64,000 bases of DNA from Mesobacterium_A sp034670065. Its GTDB lineage: Bacteria; Pseudomonadota; Alphaproteobacteria; Rhodobacterales; Rhodobacteraceae. The notes under the pieces are model-generated. The model was not told the origin of the DNA and did no database searches. It was given only the letters and a program-made list of their open reading frames with translations. Below, in pieces: positions 15,209 through 22,956 of this stretch. The stretch lies in assembly GCA_034670065.1 (NCBI GenBank), contig JAXMOG010000008.1, positions 1-64,000 of the forward strand. The letters run 5' to 3'. The first letter of the stretch is position 1. Each line of letters begins with the position of its first letter. Position numbers and translations under genes: made by a program.

Positions 15209-16129
15209 CTATTCCCACTCCATCTGTTCGAAGACGGCTTGGGCGTTGCGCTTTGCCAGCGCTTCGAATTGATCAAGGTAGGCGAACGCCGACTGATCCA
15301 CGTGCACCGATTCAATGATGTCGCCGCCAGAGTCGATATGCTCTGCGATTTGGGAACGGAGGTTTTTGAGGTATTCATAAGTATCTGCGCGCGCGACTTC
15401 GATCGTTGTCGCTGCTCCATGTCCCGGCACTAGGTGTTTTGGGTTCAGCGCCTCAATCGCTTCAAATGCGTCCAGCCATTCCGCGGAGTTGGAAAATTCC
15501 ATCACGCCCAGAATGCGCCCGACATAGACAATATCACCGGTGAACACCGTGCTGGACTCTGGAACCCAAACAAAACTGTCTCCGGGGGTATGCGCCGACG
15601 CAGGATGATGAATCTCAATGGTTTTTCCGCCGATCTGTAGAGTGTACTCATCCTCAAACGTGATATCGGCATAAGACGCTGCTGTGCCCTCTAGGGCATC
15701 CCCGATAAGTTGCGATAGCATCGTCGTCTGAATGGAATACCGCGCTTTTTGGTCTTCGACCGCTGCAGCAGAAGCGATTACTTCGGCACCCTTGGCTTGC
15801 CAGTAGGCGTTGCCAAGCCAACGATGATCTTGCCCCCCGGTATCTATCACGTACCGCACGGGCTCATCTGTCAGGGTCTGAATTGCCTCATCAATCATTG
15901 CCGCGCCGCGTTTACTTCCGCCGGGATCAACAAGGACAGCGCCATCAGATGTGACGATCAGACCGAACGTCGCATTGTTGGCTAGGTTTTCGGGATTGCG
16001 TTGTTCCATAGGCCCTACAAAGGACCAAATACCTTCAGTGACTTCCTGCACATCCAACACGTCAGCGCTGGCGGAAAGGCTGGAACCCAAAAGAACAGCG
16101 AGGGCAAGGGAAGAAACGCGAGGAGTCAT
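15209..16129 (-). CDS. Secreted MBL-fold metallo-hydrolase with altered zinc motif
   Basis: A 306-residue metallo-beta-lactamase-fold protein with a signal peptide (cleavage near SASA/DVL, residues 20-23). The usual HxHxDH motif is replaced by TGGQDH (97-102): the first two His are lost while Asp101-His102 remain. His180, Asp199 (FTGD) and His237 (VPGHG) are kept, so metal site 2 looks intact. This GGQDHRWLGN variant resembles SoxH-like proteins linked to sulfur oxidation. It has its own upstream operator matching the SqrR/BigR consensus, which also points to sulfur chemistry. Whether it is catalytic is uncertain. Confidence 0.82.
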   Translation of the reverse strand: MTPRVSSLALAVLLGSSLSASADVLDVQEVTEGIWSFVGPMEQRNPENLANNATFGLIVTSDGAVLVDPGGSKRGAAMIDEAIQTLTDEPVRYVIDTGGQDHRWLGNAYWQAKGAEVIASAAAVEDQKARYSIQTTMLSQLIGDALEGTAASYADITFEDEYTLQIGGKTIEIHHPASAHTPGDSFVWVPESSTVFTGDIVYVGRILGVMEFSNSAEWLDAFEAIEALNPKHLVPGHGAATTIEVARADTYEYLKNLRSQIAEHIDSGGDIIESVHVDQSAFAYLDQFEALAKRNAQAVFEQMEWE

Positions 16130-16148
16130 GTGCTCGTCCTGTACAATA

Positions 16149-16164
16149 ATTCAATATATTGAAT
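16149..16164. promoter_or_regulatory. ATTC-N8-GAAT palindrome, SqrR/BigR-type operator candidate
   Basis: ATTCAATATATTGAAT, a perfect 16-bp palindrome, lies 20 bp upstream of the MBL-fold gene start. ATTC-N8-GAAT is the recognition pattern known for the persulfide-responsive ArsR-family repressors SqrR and BigR. The match is seen directly; which regulator binds is inferred, as no ArsR gene is in this window. Confidence 0.5.
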
Positions 16165-16322
16165 GTATATTGTTCTGGGAACGATGCAACTCGTAACTTC
16201 AGCGCGCTCAAATCAAGAGTGTTGCGCCCATTTCCCTGAAACCGACCTTCGCAACCATGGCACTTTGGGCCAGTTTCAGCAGATCAATTTTGGCTACCAC
16301 AGGCCAAACAGTTGCAAACTCG

Positions 16323-16832
16323 TTATGAGCCGAAGGGTTCGATCCGATCAGCAGAAAGCGCATAGGCAATGTCAGCCAGCTGCGTTGACACGGATGAGAC
16401 ACCAAACATGCCAATGACATTCACCGGCTCAAACATGCCCGAGCTTTCGTAGGGTTCGGCCGTGGTGACAAACACAAGCTGGTTCGCAGGCGGCGGTGGT
16501 ACATGCACACATGCGCCAACAAATGGCACCAGTATGAATGCGGTAACACCTGTCCCAGAGTAATCAATTGGAACGATGAAGCCCGGCAATCGGACGATTT
16601 TACCGTTCCAGTCTGTGCGTACCCCGTTGGACTCTGGCTGCTGGCTGGTCAGGGGCGCCTGGTCATGATCGATCAAGCTTTGCAAAATCGGGGGCACAAC
16701 CGTTTGCCCCTCAGGGACCAGATCTTTCCAATCAAGATCAATGAAGTCCTCGGCCCAAGCCAATTGCGGCGCCAATCCAAAGACCCCCAGACCTGCCAAA
16801 AGGTTTCGACGACCAATAAACGGGGTCACCAT
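16323..16832 (-). CDS. DUF3299 exported protein, second tandem copy (Zrg-type)
   Basis: A 169-residue exported protein: an Arg-Arg containing signal peptide (IGRRNLLAGLGVFG, ending near AWA) then a DUF3299 domain with the conserved block GACVHVPPPPANQLVFV. Members of this family occur with DUF2796 proteins and MacB/LolD-like ABC genes in the zinc-regulated zrg operon of Vibrio cholerae. Its start overlaps the stop of the upstream paralogue by seven bases, so it is the last gene of the zur operon. The molecular role is not established; a Cys, a His and the Pro loop could bind metal. Confidence 0.82.
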   Translation of the reverse strand: MVTPFIGRRNLLAGLGVFGLAPQLAWAEDFIDLDWKDLVPEGQTVVPPILQSLIDHDQAPLTSQQPESNGVRTDWNGKIVRLPGFIVPIDYSGTGVTAFILVPFVGACVHVPPPPANQLVFVTTAEPYESSGMFEPVNVIGMFGVSSVSTQLADIAYALSADRIEPFGS

Positions 16833-17329
16833 ATATAGACCTCCATTTTGTCAGCCTTCAGCACATAGCCCGTATCGGCCACTTCAGTAGATTGGAGTTC
16901 ATGGCTCATCAAACCCGTTACCCAAACCGCCTCCCACAGATCATCACTGGGCCACGGCGTTTCGGTGGTAACAAAAACCAGCTGGTTTGGCGGTGGTGGT
17001 GGAGTGTGGATACACGCCCCGGCATAAGGCACCAACACAAAGCTGGTGACACCATCGGTCGTCAGGTCGATTGGAATAACAAAGCCCGGCATCTTGATAT
17101 AAGCGCCGTCCAACGTAGGGTTTAATTTCGTGGCATTCGCGTCAAAAACAGGTCGCCAAGTGTCATTGCGTTCATCCATTTCGCCTTCTGCAATAATCTC
17201 GGCATAGGGCACGCCCGGTGGGATCAGGTCATCCCACGTGATTTCAGTGGGCGTTCGGGCCAAAGCCGCCCGTGGAAGAACCGCGCCAGCCAAAGCTGTT
17301 GTGATCAATTGGCGACGAGATACATACAT
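16826..17329 (-). CDS. DUF3299 exported protein, first tandem copy (Zrg-type)
   Basis: A 167-residue paralogue of the next gene, with a signal sequence (YVSRRQLITTALAGAVLP, cleavage near ALA/RTP) and the same block GACIHTPPPPPNQLVFV. The two copies share the layout WDDL/WKDL near the N-terminus, FVIPID in the middle and the Pro-rich block, which points to a tandem duplication. It begins 18 bp after the ABC permease gene. Presumed periplasmic partner of the zinc ABC system. Confidence 0.82.
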   Translation of the reverse strand: MYVSRRQLITTALAGAVLPRAALARTPTEITWDDLIPPGVPYAEIIAEGEMDERNDTWRPVFDANATKLNPTLDGAYIKMPGFVIPIDLTTDGVTSFVLVPYAGACIHTPPPPPNQLVFVTTETPWPSDDLWEAVWVTGLMSHELQSTEVADTGYVLKADKMEVYIW

Positions 17330-17347
17330 CTACGAAACTCTTTCATC

Positions 17348-18598
17348 CTAAATTCGGACCATCATACCATCTGCAAGTGACATTCGGTAAGCACGCAATG
17401 CTGGAACCAAGCTCACAATTGCGCCAGCAACAACAACACCCAAAAGGACCCAAAACTCGCGGAGTGTTGGAGGCTCGATAGGCAACCAAAGGCCAAAGGC
17501 GCTGTCGATCAGCGGTTGACCGACTAACAATCCGATATACAGCAAGCCAAGTCCAAGGACCGCGCCAACAGCAGCCATCAAAACGGCTTCCAGTACCAAC
17601 ATTCCCAAGATCACACGCGGACGTGCGCCCATCGCCCTGAAAATCGCCATCTCGCGACGGCGTTCGTTGAGGCTGGAAAAGATCGTGGCCATCATGCCAA
17701 TCAATGCAGTCACAACCACCATCGCAGACACCGCAACCAATGCCGTCTCGGCGATACCGACGATCTGCCAGAGTTCCTGTAGCGCGACACCGGGTAGGAT
17801 CGCCAGCAGTGGTTCCTCTGGGTATTCATTGATGGCCCGCTGCAAACGGAACACCTGAAGGCGGCTTTTGATGCCCAACAAGGCTGCAGTGACCGCGTGC
17901 GGTTCCAACTCCATATTCCGAAGAACATCCGCAGGTGTCGATTGGCCCGGAATCTTTGCGCCGCTTTGCCAGTCGACATGGATCGCCTCAATGGCCTCCA
18001 GACTGACGATGACAGTCCGATCAACCGGCGTGCCTGTTTTCTCTAGAATGCCCGAGACGCGGAAAGGCTGGTCATCATGTTCGGTGAAAGACGCAATCCC
18101 ATGGGCCACAACGATCGGATCCCCCACACTGTAGCCCAGCGTTGCCGCCACATCTGCCCCGATGACTGTATCGAACAGATCGTCCATAATCTGCCCGTCG
18201 CGAACAGCCAGCGATTGGCCCGAACGGTACTTGTACCGATCAAAGAAAGCTTTCGTCGTGCCCATCACACGGAACTGCCGGTGGCTGTCGCCAAGCGAAA
18301 TCGGCACGATCCAATCCACCTCTGGGCGCTCTGCAATATCGCGATAGCTTTCCCATGTCAGATTATTGGTCGCATTCCCGATCCGAAAAACCGAATACAA
18401 CAGCAATTGGACAGACCCCGACCGCGCACCAACAATCAGATCTGTGCCGGAAATCGTATCAGCAAAGCTGGACTTGGCCCCAGTGCGGACTTTCTCCACC
18501 CCAAGAAAAAGCGCAACAGACAGCGCAATTGCGAGAATGGTCATACAAACCGTCAAACCACGTGCGATCAACGATCCAAAAGCGAGACGGAAAATCAT
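17348..18598 (-). CDS. ABC transporter permease, FtsX/MacB type (Zrg-like zinc system)
   Basis: A 416-residue membrane protein with one N-terminal helix (about 10-30), a large periplasmic MacB-PCD-like domain (about 35-260) and three C-terminal helices (about 278-300, 330-355, 378-405) forming the FtsX domain. The RREMAIFRAMGA coupling segment before the last helices is typical. It overlaps its ATPase gene by four bases. Such exporters normally do mechanical work in the envelope rather than import; in the Vibrio zrg operon the equivalent gene is needed for zinc acquisition. That role is carried over here from gene context. Confidence 0.85.
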   Translation of the reverse strand: MIFRLAFGSLIARGLTVCMTILAIALSVALFLGVEKVRTGAKSSFADTISGTDLIVGARSGSVQLLLYSVFRIGNATNNLTWESYRDIAERPEVDWIVPISLGDSHRQFRVMGTTKAFFDRYKYRSGQSLAVRDGQIMDDLFDTVIGADVAATLGYSVGDPIVVAHGIASFTEHDDQPFRVSGILEKTGTPVDRTVIVSLEAIEAIHVDWQSGAKIPGQSTPADVLRNMELEPHAVTAALLGIKSRLQVFRLQRAINEYPEEPLLAILPGVALQELWQIVGIAETALVAVSAMVVVTALIGMMATIFSSLNERRREMAIFRAMGARPRVILGMLVLEAVLMAAVGAVLGLGLLYIGLLVGQPLIDSAFGLWLPIEPPTLREFWVLLGVVVAGAIVSLVPALRAYRMSLADGMMVRI

Positions 18599-19296
18599 GC
18601 GGCATCTCGCATTGTTTTGGCGATATCTGCCATGTGGATGACCCGGTCGAACTGGCTGGACAGACGTGCGTCATGACTGACCATCAAAAGCGTTGTGCCA
18701 TGCGCGCGGGATTGCGCGAACAACAGCTCTAGGAATGTCGCCTGTGTGGCCGCATCCAATGACGATGTAGGCTCATCCGCAATGATCAGCGGGGGCATAC
18801 CAATCAGCGCGCGTGCGGCAGCAACACGCTGCTGCTGACCTACGCTGAGTGCGCCGGATTTCGCAGACATCACACCCTCAGGCAGGCCCAGATCCTGGCA
18901 CAGCCGCTTTGCTTCAGCATTGGGGTCAGTCAAACGTTTGCGCCGCTCTGGTGCAAATTTCAAAGGCAGCAAAATGTTGTCTTGAACACTTGCAAAAGGC
19001 AGCAGGTTGAACTGCTGAAAAATCAGCCCGATCTGTTCAGCACGGAAGCGGTCACGCTGCCCTGCAGAGAGGGCGGCGATATCTGTCCCTGCCACACAAA
19101 CGCGACCAGACCCTGCGGTGATGGTGCCGCATATCAAAGACAGCAGCGTGGATTTTCCGGAACCGCTTTCGCCCAGCAGCAATACGGTCTCGGACCGCGC
19201 CAATGTCAGATCAGGAACATGCAACCCAAACGATGCCCGACCCGGCCAGCGGTATCGGACATCGTTCAACTGCAAAATGGGAGCTGAGTCAGACAA
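18595..19296 (-). CDS. ABC transporter ATP-binding protein, LolD/MacB type (Zrg-like zinc system)
   Basis: A 233-residue nucleotide-binding subunit. Walker A GESGSGKST, Q-loop FQQFNLL, signature LSVGQQQRVAAARAL, Walker B LIIADEPTSSLD and the switch His in VSHDAR are all present. I choose a TTG start at 19296, five bases after the DUF2796 stop, giving MSDSAPILQLNDVRYRW; a longer frame to 19368 would overlap the DUF2796 gene and adds a non-homologous Arg/Cys-rich tail. It powers the FtsX-type permease encoded by the next gene. Confidence 0.86.
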   Translation of the reverse strand: MSDSAPILQLNDVRYRWPGRASFGLHVPDLTLARSETVLLLGESGSGKSTLLSLICGTITAGSGRVCVAGTDIAALSAGQRDRFRAEQIGLIFQQFNLLPFASVQDNILLPLKFAPERRKRLTDPNAEAKRLCQDLGLPEGVMSAKSGALSVGQQQRVAAARALIGMPPLIIADEPTSSLDAATQATFLELLFAQSRAHGTTLLMVSHDARLSSQFDRVIHMADIAKTMRDAA

Positions 19297-19300
19297 CGCT

Positions 19301-19882
19301 TTAAAACATGCCGCGCAGATCAAGGGTTGGGAGGTCGCGCTCCACCTCGAACGAAGACGCACCAGCATCCGAGATGATCTGCACCTCTACTTCCAACGCG
19401 TTGGCGAAGTTGTCAAAGTAAGCAAAAGTAATCTCTGTAACCGCGGAAGGATTGGCGCAGGTCAACAAATACTCGGCATGAAACTCTGTATGACCCGCGT
19501 CTTCCGCGTGATCGTCATGCGCATGCTTTTCCTCGGCATGGTCACCATCGTGGTCATCATGGCCGTCTTCGCTTTCAAGCGCGGCTGACGCCTGAACAAC
19601 ACTGCAACCGGCCGTATCGGGCAGAACAAACAAGTCCAATGGTTTCGCCAGTGTCGCGACGGCGGCATCTACGGCCGCGCGATCCTCTTTACTTTCCGCC
19701 ATGTACTCAAAACCAACAATGTCTGCGCCAGGAGCGTGCAACTCCATCGCGATTTGCTGTCCATCGAAGGCGATATCCAACTGCCCAACGCCGTGTTCGT
19801 GCGCATCGAGGTGCCGGGTTTCTTCGGCAATTGCTGGTGCTGCTGCGATAGCAGATGCCGCGAGAAATGGAAGAAGCTTCAT
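19301..19882 (-). CDS. DUF2796 (ZrgA-like) periplasmic histidine-rich protein
   Basis: A 193-residue exported protein with a signal peptide (residues 1-19, AIA/EET). DAHEHG near the mature N-terminus (26-31) and a His/Asp/Glu-rich run (about 108-135, ten His) are obvious metal-binding stretches, as in ZrgA of Vibrio cholerae, whose operon is repressed by Zur. The low-complexity run should buffer or capture zinc in the periplasm and hand it to the linked system. It follows zur by 32 bp and is translated from ATG at 19882; the upstream extension of the frame overlaps zur and is not used. Confidence 0.87.
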   Translation of the reverse strand: MKLLPFLAASAIAAAPAIAEETRHLDAHEHGVGQLDIAFDGQQIAMELHAPGADIVGFEYMAESKEDRAAVDAAVATLAKPLDLFVLPDTAGCSVVQASAALESEDGHDDHDGDHAEEKHAHDDHAEDAGHTEFHAEYLLTCANPSAVTEITFAYFDNFANALEVEVQIISDAGASSFEVERDLPTLDLRGMF

Positions 19883-19914
19883 TAGACTGATCCTGTGACG
19901 AAAAATTTGGAAAA

Positions 19915-20301
19915 CTAGGCGGCGCACCCATCACAGCGGCCGTGAATTTCAACGATATGACGAGTCGCATCGAAGGATGATTTTGCCGAGATTGCAGAAA
20001 GCTCTGGCAGCAAGCTGGTGCCGTCATGTTCCTCCACGGTTCCGCATTCTCCGCATATCGCCAAGACAGGAACCGCAGCTTCATGGTTACAACGACACGG
20101 TACGAATGCCTTGATCGACTCTAGCCGATGCGCGCGCCCCTGATCGGTTAGCGCTGCTAGAGCGCGATAAACGGTTGGGGCGGCCAAGTCGGGTTCATTG
20201 ACCTTCATCTGATCAAGAATGGCATATGCTGTCATGGGTTTGTCATGCTCGTGTAGGACGCTCAGAACATCAGATTGCCGCACCGAAGCTTGCTTGCGCA
20301 T
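19915..20301 (-). CDS. zur: Fur-family zinc uptake regulator (Zur)
   Basis: A 128-residue regulator with an N-terminal winged helix (about 1-60; APTVYRALAALTDQG is the recognition region) and a metal-binding dimerisation half. Two CxxC pairs (Cys83/86, Cys123/126) would hold the structural zinc, and Cys69/Cys71, His73, His92, His115 and His120 are candidates for the sensory site. Cys-rich metal sites separate Zur from Fur. It is the first gene of the zinc operon. A 24-bp near-perfect palindrome starts 26 bp upstream, so autoregulation is likely. The start at 20301 removes an implausible upstream extension. Confidence 0.88.
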   Translation of the reverse strand: MRKQASVRQSDVLSVLHEHDKPMTAYAILDQMKVNEPDLAAPTVYRALAALTDQGRAHRLESIKAFVPCRCNHEAAVPVLAICGECGTVEEHDGTSLLPELSAISAKSSFDATRHIVEIHGRCDGCAA

Positions 20302-20326
20302 GAGTCTTCTCCATATAGCTTGAGAA

Positions 20327-20350
20327 TTTGTTACTTTATAAAATAACAAA
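20327..20350. promoter_or_regulatory. Zur box candidate upstream of the zur operon
   Basis: TTTGTTA-N10-TAACAAA, a 24-bp palindrome (inner part also symmetric around TTTATAAA with one mismatched pair). It is AT-rich, with GTTA/TAAC arms typical of Zur and Fur operators. Being 26 bp upstream of the zur start it probably overlaps the promoter and lets Zur repress the whole operon when zinc is plentiful. Confidence 0.7.
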
Positions 20351-20425
20351 CTGCAATGGTTTCTGAACGGGCTGAAATTCACCAACATTCCAGCAGCAGC
20401 CCGTCCTTGTTTGGCCTGAAGCTTC

Positions 20426-21616
20426 CTAGTTGCTGTGACGTGCGAGCACACCGCTAAGATAGCGCGTCGAATGCCAGGTTTGGTTTGCGCAGAACACGCC
20501 AGCACAGCCCTTGAGATTCAGCTGATGTTTGGAGGGCCGCTGGATAGTTCCGCGATAGGTCCGCCCCGTTTTGGGATCACGCAGCCCACCTTCCCAAACC
20601 TTTCCGTTAAAAACCAAATCGATCAAAATCAGATCACCAACCTGCGCGTGGGGCGTGTCTTTCACATCCCAAACCCAGACAAGACGCCCGCATTTCGCCG
20701 CTGTGTTCGCAGAGCAGTCCTCAAACCCAACGATCACTCCAAGACCAGGCGATGCGTACTGGCCATGAAGTTCAAACGCGTCACTCCGGCTGGCCACCAT
20801 TCCAACGACAGCTGCAACGGAAAACAGCGCGGCCTTGATGGTCAGGGTCGGCACTCGAGGCGCTGCACGAGCAAATTCGGCCAAGTAGTTGGGATGCACT
20901 GTCTTCATCAGACGATCCCACCAAGAGAAATAGAGCCCGAGATTATAGCCTGCATGGGCATGGTGCAGATCGTGATGGGTGACACTGGTGAGCCAACCAA
21001 GAATTGGCCTCCCTTCCCTATTCGCTGGGAAGATTTCAATCCCGCAATGTCCCATCGCATTGCGCAGCATCATATGAGTGACAAAGACGAACAGTGCTAT
21101 CGGATGCGCCGGTAGAATGATCAAAACCAAGGGCAAATAGACAGCATTCACCACGGCCTCTCCGACATCAAAACTGTAGGACGTGAAAGGCGTAGGTTGA
21201 TGAGATTTGTGGTGCAAGCGGTGGAACCGGCGAAATAAAGGTGGGTAGTGAAGCGCGCGATGGGTCCAATAGAACCACGTGTCATGAAGGACGATCAGCG
21301 CTACAACGCTGACTGCGAAATAGGCCCAGCCACATGTTGCAATGTCTTGGTAGATCGTGATGACACCGGCCTCGGCGCCAATCGCAATGGATGTTCCCGC
21401 AGCCGTGAAGATAAGCACCGTACGTATGCTCACCAGAATTTCACGCCGTATTTGGCCCTTGGGCACAACGGTGCGCCTAATCTTCTGCGCGACAAGGCGC
21501 TGTGCCAGAAAGACGTTGATCACCAGGTACGTTCCACCGGCGCCAAGCACATAGCGCAGAAGGTCTGCGCCGAAGACATCCGTATATATGGTTATGAGGG
21601 TGGCGAGTTGAGTCAT
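20426..21616 (-). CDS. Sterol desaturase/fatty acid hydroxylase fused to a DUF2147 domain
   Basis: A 396-residue integral membrane di-iron oxygenase. Helices near 20-40, 65-85 and 100-115 surround three His boxes: H111...H119/H123 (HDTWFYWTHRALH), HRLHH (132-136) and HHDLHHAH (214-221). The family hydroxylates or desaturates lipids. After a helix at about 258-275 comes a DUF2147-like domain (281-390; CGRLVWVWD, RTYRGTIQ and GCAGVFCANQTW), normally a separate periplasmic protein. The ATG at 21616 has GGAG six bases upstream and is preferred to the start at 21655. It lies divergent from an AraC regulator. Confidence 0.85.
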   Translation of the reverse strand: MTQLATLITIYTDVFGADLLRYVLGAGGTYLVINVFLAQRLVAQKIRRTVVPKGQIRREILVSIRTVLIFTAAGTSIAIGAEAGVITIYQDIATCGWAYFAVSVVALIVLHDTWFYWTHRALHYPPLFRRFHRLHHKSHQPTPFTSYSFDVGEAVVNAVYLPLVLIILPAHPIALFVFVTHMMLRNAMGHCGIEIFPANREGRPILGWLTSVTHHDLHHAHAGYNLGLYFSWWDRLMKTVHPNYLAEFARAAPRVPTLTIKAALFSVAAVVGMVASRSDAFELHGQYASPGLGVIVGFEDCSANTAAKCGRLVWVWDVKDTPHAQVGDLILIDLVFNGKVWEGGLRDPKTGRTYRGTIQRPSKHQLNLKGCAGVFCANQTWHSTRYLSGVLARHSN

Positions 21617-21786
21617 GGTTTGCTCCGAATGCGGTTTTTTCATGCGATGCACCATGACCGTGACTGCAGAGCGGGACGCACCGAATCCGAAAACCCATTC
21701 GATTTTTTCAGAAACGGCGAAGAATTTTCAGTTTTGGCGAGTCTGAAACGTTGACCAGGAACTGAAACCCAGCTTCGCTTGCACCC

Positions 21787-22812
21787 ATGATGTCAGACTT
21801 GGCCATTTTGGATATTTTCTTGCGAGGCTGTGCCGCTGGCACGCTCTATTTGTGCGCCATCATCTTTCTGACGAATGGAACCCTGAAACGGAAAAGCATG
21901 GCGGTCGTTCTGCTATGCTTAAGCCTTGGTCCTTATCTTATCGTGTCTTCTCCAAGCATAGAACTGGATCGGGGGTTGGTCTGGTCTGTGCTTGTTATGA
22001 TTTCGGGCGCCATACCTGTCTTGCTCTATTGGGCGGTGATTGAACTGTTCCAAGATGACGTTGTCATTCGACGTTGGCAGGTCTTGGTTGCGGTATTGAT
22101 TGTCGGACCGGCGTGGCTGTCTCAATGGCAGATACAGCTCGGTGTTGTCCGCGGCGTCTGCGTGCTGATCTTCTTCTTTCACATGTTGGGAATTGTCACC
22201 TTTGGCGAAGCCGATGACCTGATCGAATCCCGTCGCCGATTTCGACGGTGGTTTCTGGTTTGGGTCCTCGGTTTGGGAATTCTTATTACCGGACTTGAAA
22301 TCACGCATTTGGACAGTGCGCTTCCGACATGGGCCTACGCGTTGCAGGCGGCTGTCTTCTTTCTGTCTGCGGGCACCTTCTTGCTGTGTTCTGTGCGCGT
22401 GGTGCCGGATATTTGGGCACCCAATACCTCCAAGCAAGACAAGCCAAACAACCCAGCACAATCGGCACTGATCAAGCGCATTGAAACCGCCATGTCCGAA
22501 GGGTTGTGGCGCGAAGAACGGTTGACCGTTGCGCATATGTCCACGCTTCTTCAGACAAAAGAGCACCGCTTGAGAGCCGCCATCAACCAAGGCATGGGGC
22601 ATCGAAATTTTGCCAGCTTCGTGAATGCTTTCCGCATCCAGGAAGCACAAAAAATGCTAAAATCACCAGAGCTTGCCGATCACACTGTGCTTAGCATCGC
22701 CTATGACGTTGGCTTTTCTTCACTCGGCCCTTTCAACCGCGCCTTTCGTGCTCAAACGGGGATGACACCGACGGAATACCGAAAGAAATACCTTCACAAT
22801 ACGCTGTCGTAA
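21787..22812 (+). CDS. AraC-family regulator with multi-helix membrane N-terminus
   Basis: A 341-residue protein. The first about 210 residues contain roughly seven hydrophobic segments (near 5-25, 35-52, 62-85, 93-112, 118-135, 148-170, 178-200). The C-terminal part (about 235-335) is an AraC-type double helix-turn-helix with the family block VLSIAYDVGFSSLGPFNRAF and TPTEYRKKY. It should therefore bind DNA from the membrane and may sense a lipid or membrane signal. Divergent from the fatty-acid-hydroxylase fusion gene 170 bp away, its most likely target. Confidence 0.88.
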   Translation: MMSDLAILDIFLRGCAAGTLYLCAIIFLTNGTLKRKSMAVVLLCLSLGPYLIVSSPSIELDRGLVWSVLVMISGAIPVLLYWAVIELFQDDVVIRRWQVLVAVLIVGPAWLSQWQIQLGVVRGVCVLIFFFHMLGIVTFGEADDLIESRRRFRRWFLVWVLGLGILITGLEITHLDSALPTWAYALQAAVFFLSAGTFLLCSVRVVPDIWAPNTSKQDKPNNPAQSALIKRIETAMSEGLWREERLTVAHMSTLLQTKEHRLRAAINQGMGHRNFASFVNAFRIQEAQKMLKSPELADHTVLSIAYDVGFSSLGPFNRAFRAQTGMTPTEYRKKYLHNTLS

Positions 22813-22906
22813 CTCGAACGCTAGGTGGCTCATTGCAGTCATTCAGACACTATGGGCGGGCAGTAGTATAACGGACGCTCAGGTCGTCGCGGTACGCGTC
22901 TTATCA

Positions 22907-22930
22907 GGTCCTCTTATCAAAAAAGAGGCC
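22907..22930. terminator. Hairpin between convergent genes
   Basis: GGTCCTCTT and AAGAGGCC can pair (one mismatch) around an A-rich loop in the 145-bp gap between the convergent AraC and acyltransferase genes. No clear T-run follows on the plus strand, so termination is tentative. Confidence 0.35.
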
Positions 22931-22956
22931 CAATACCGCACCAATTGACCAAAACA

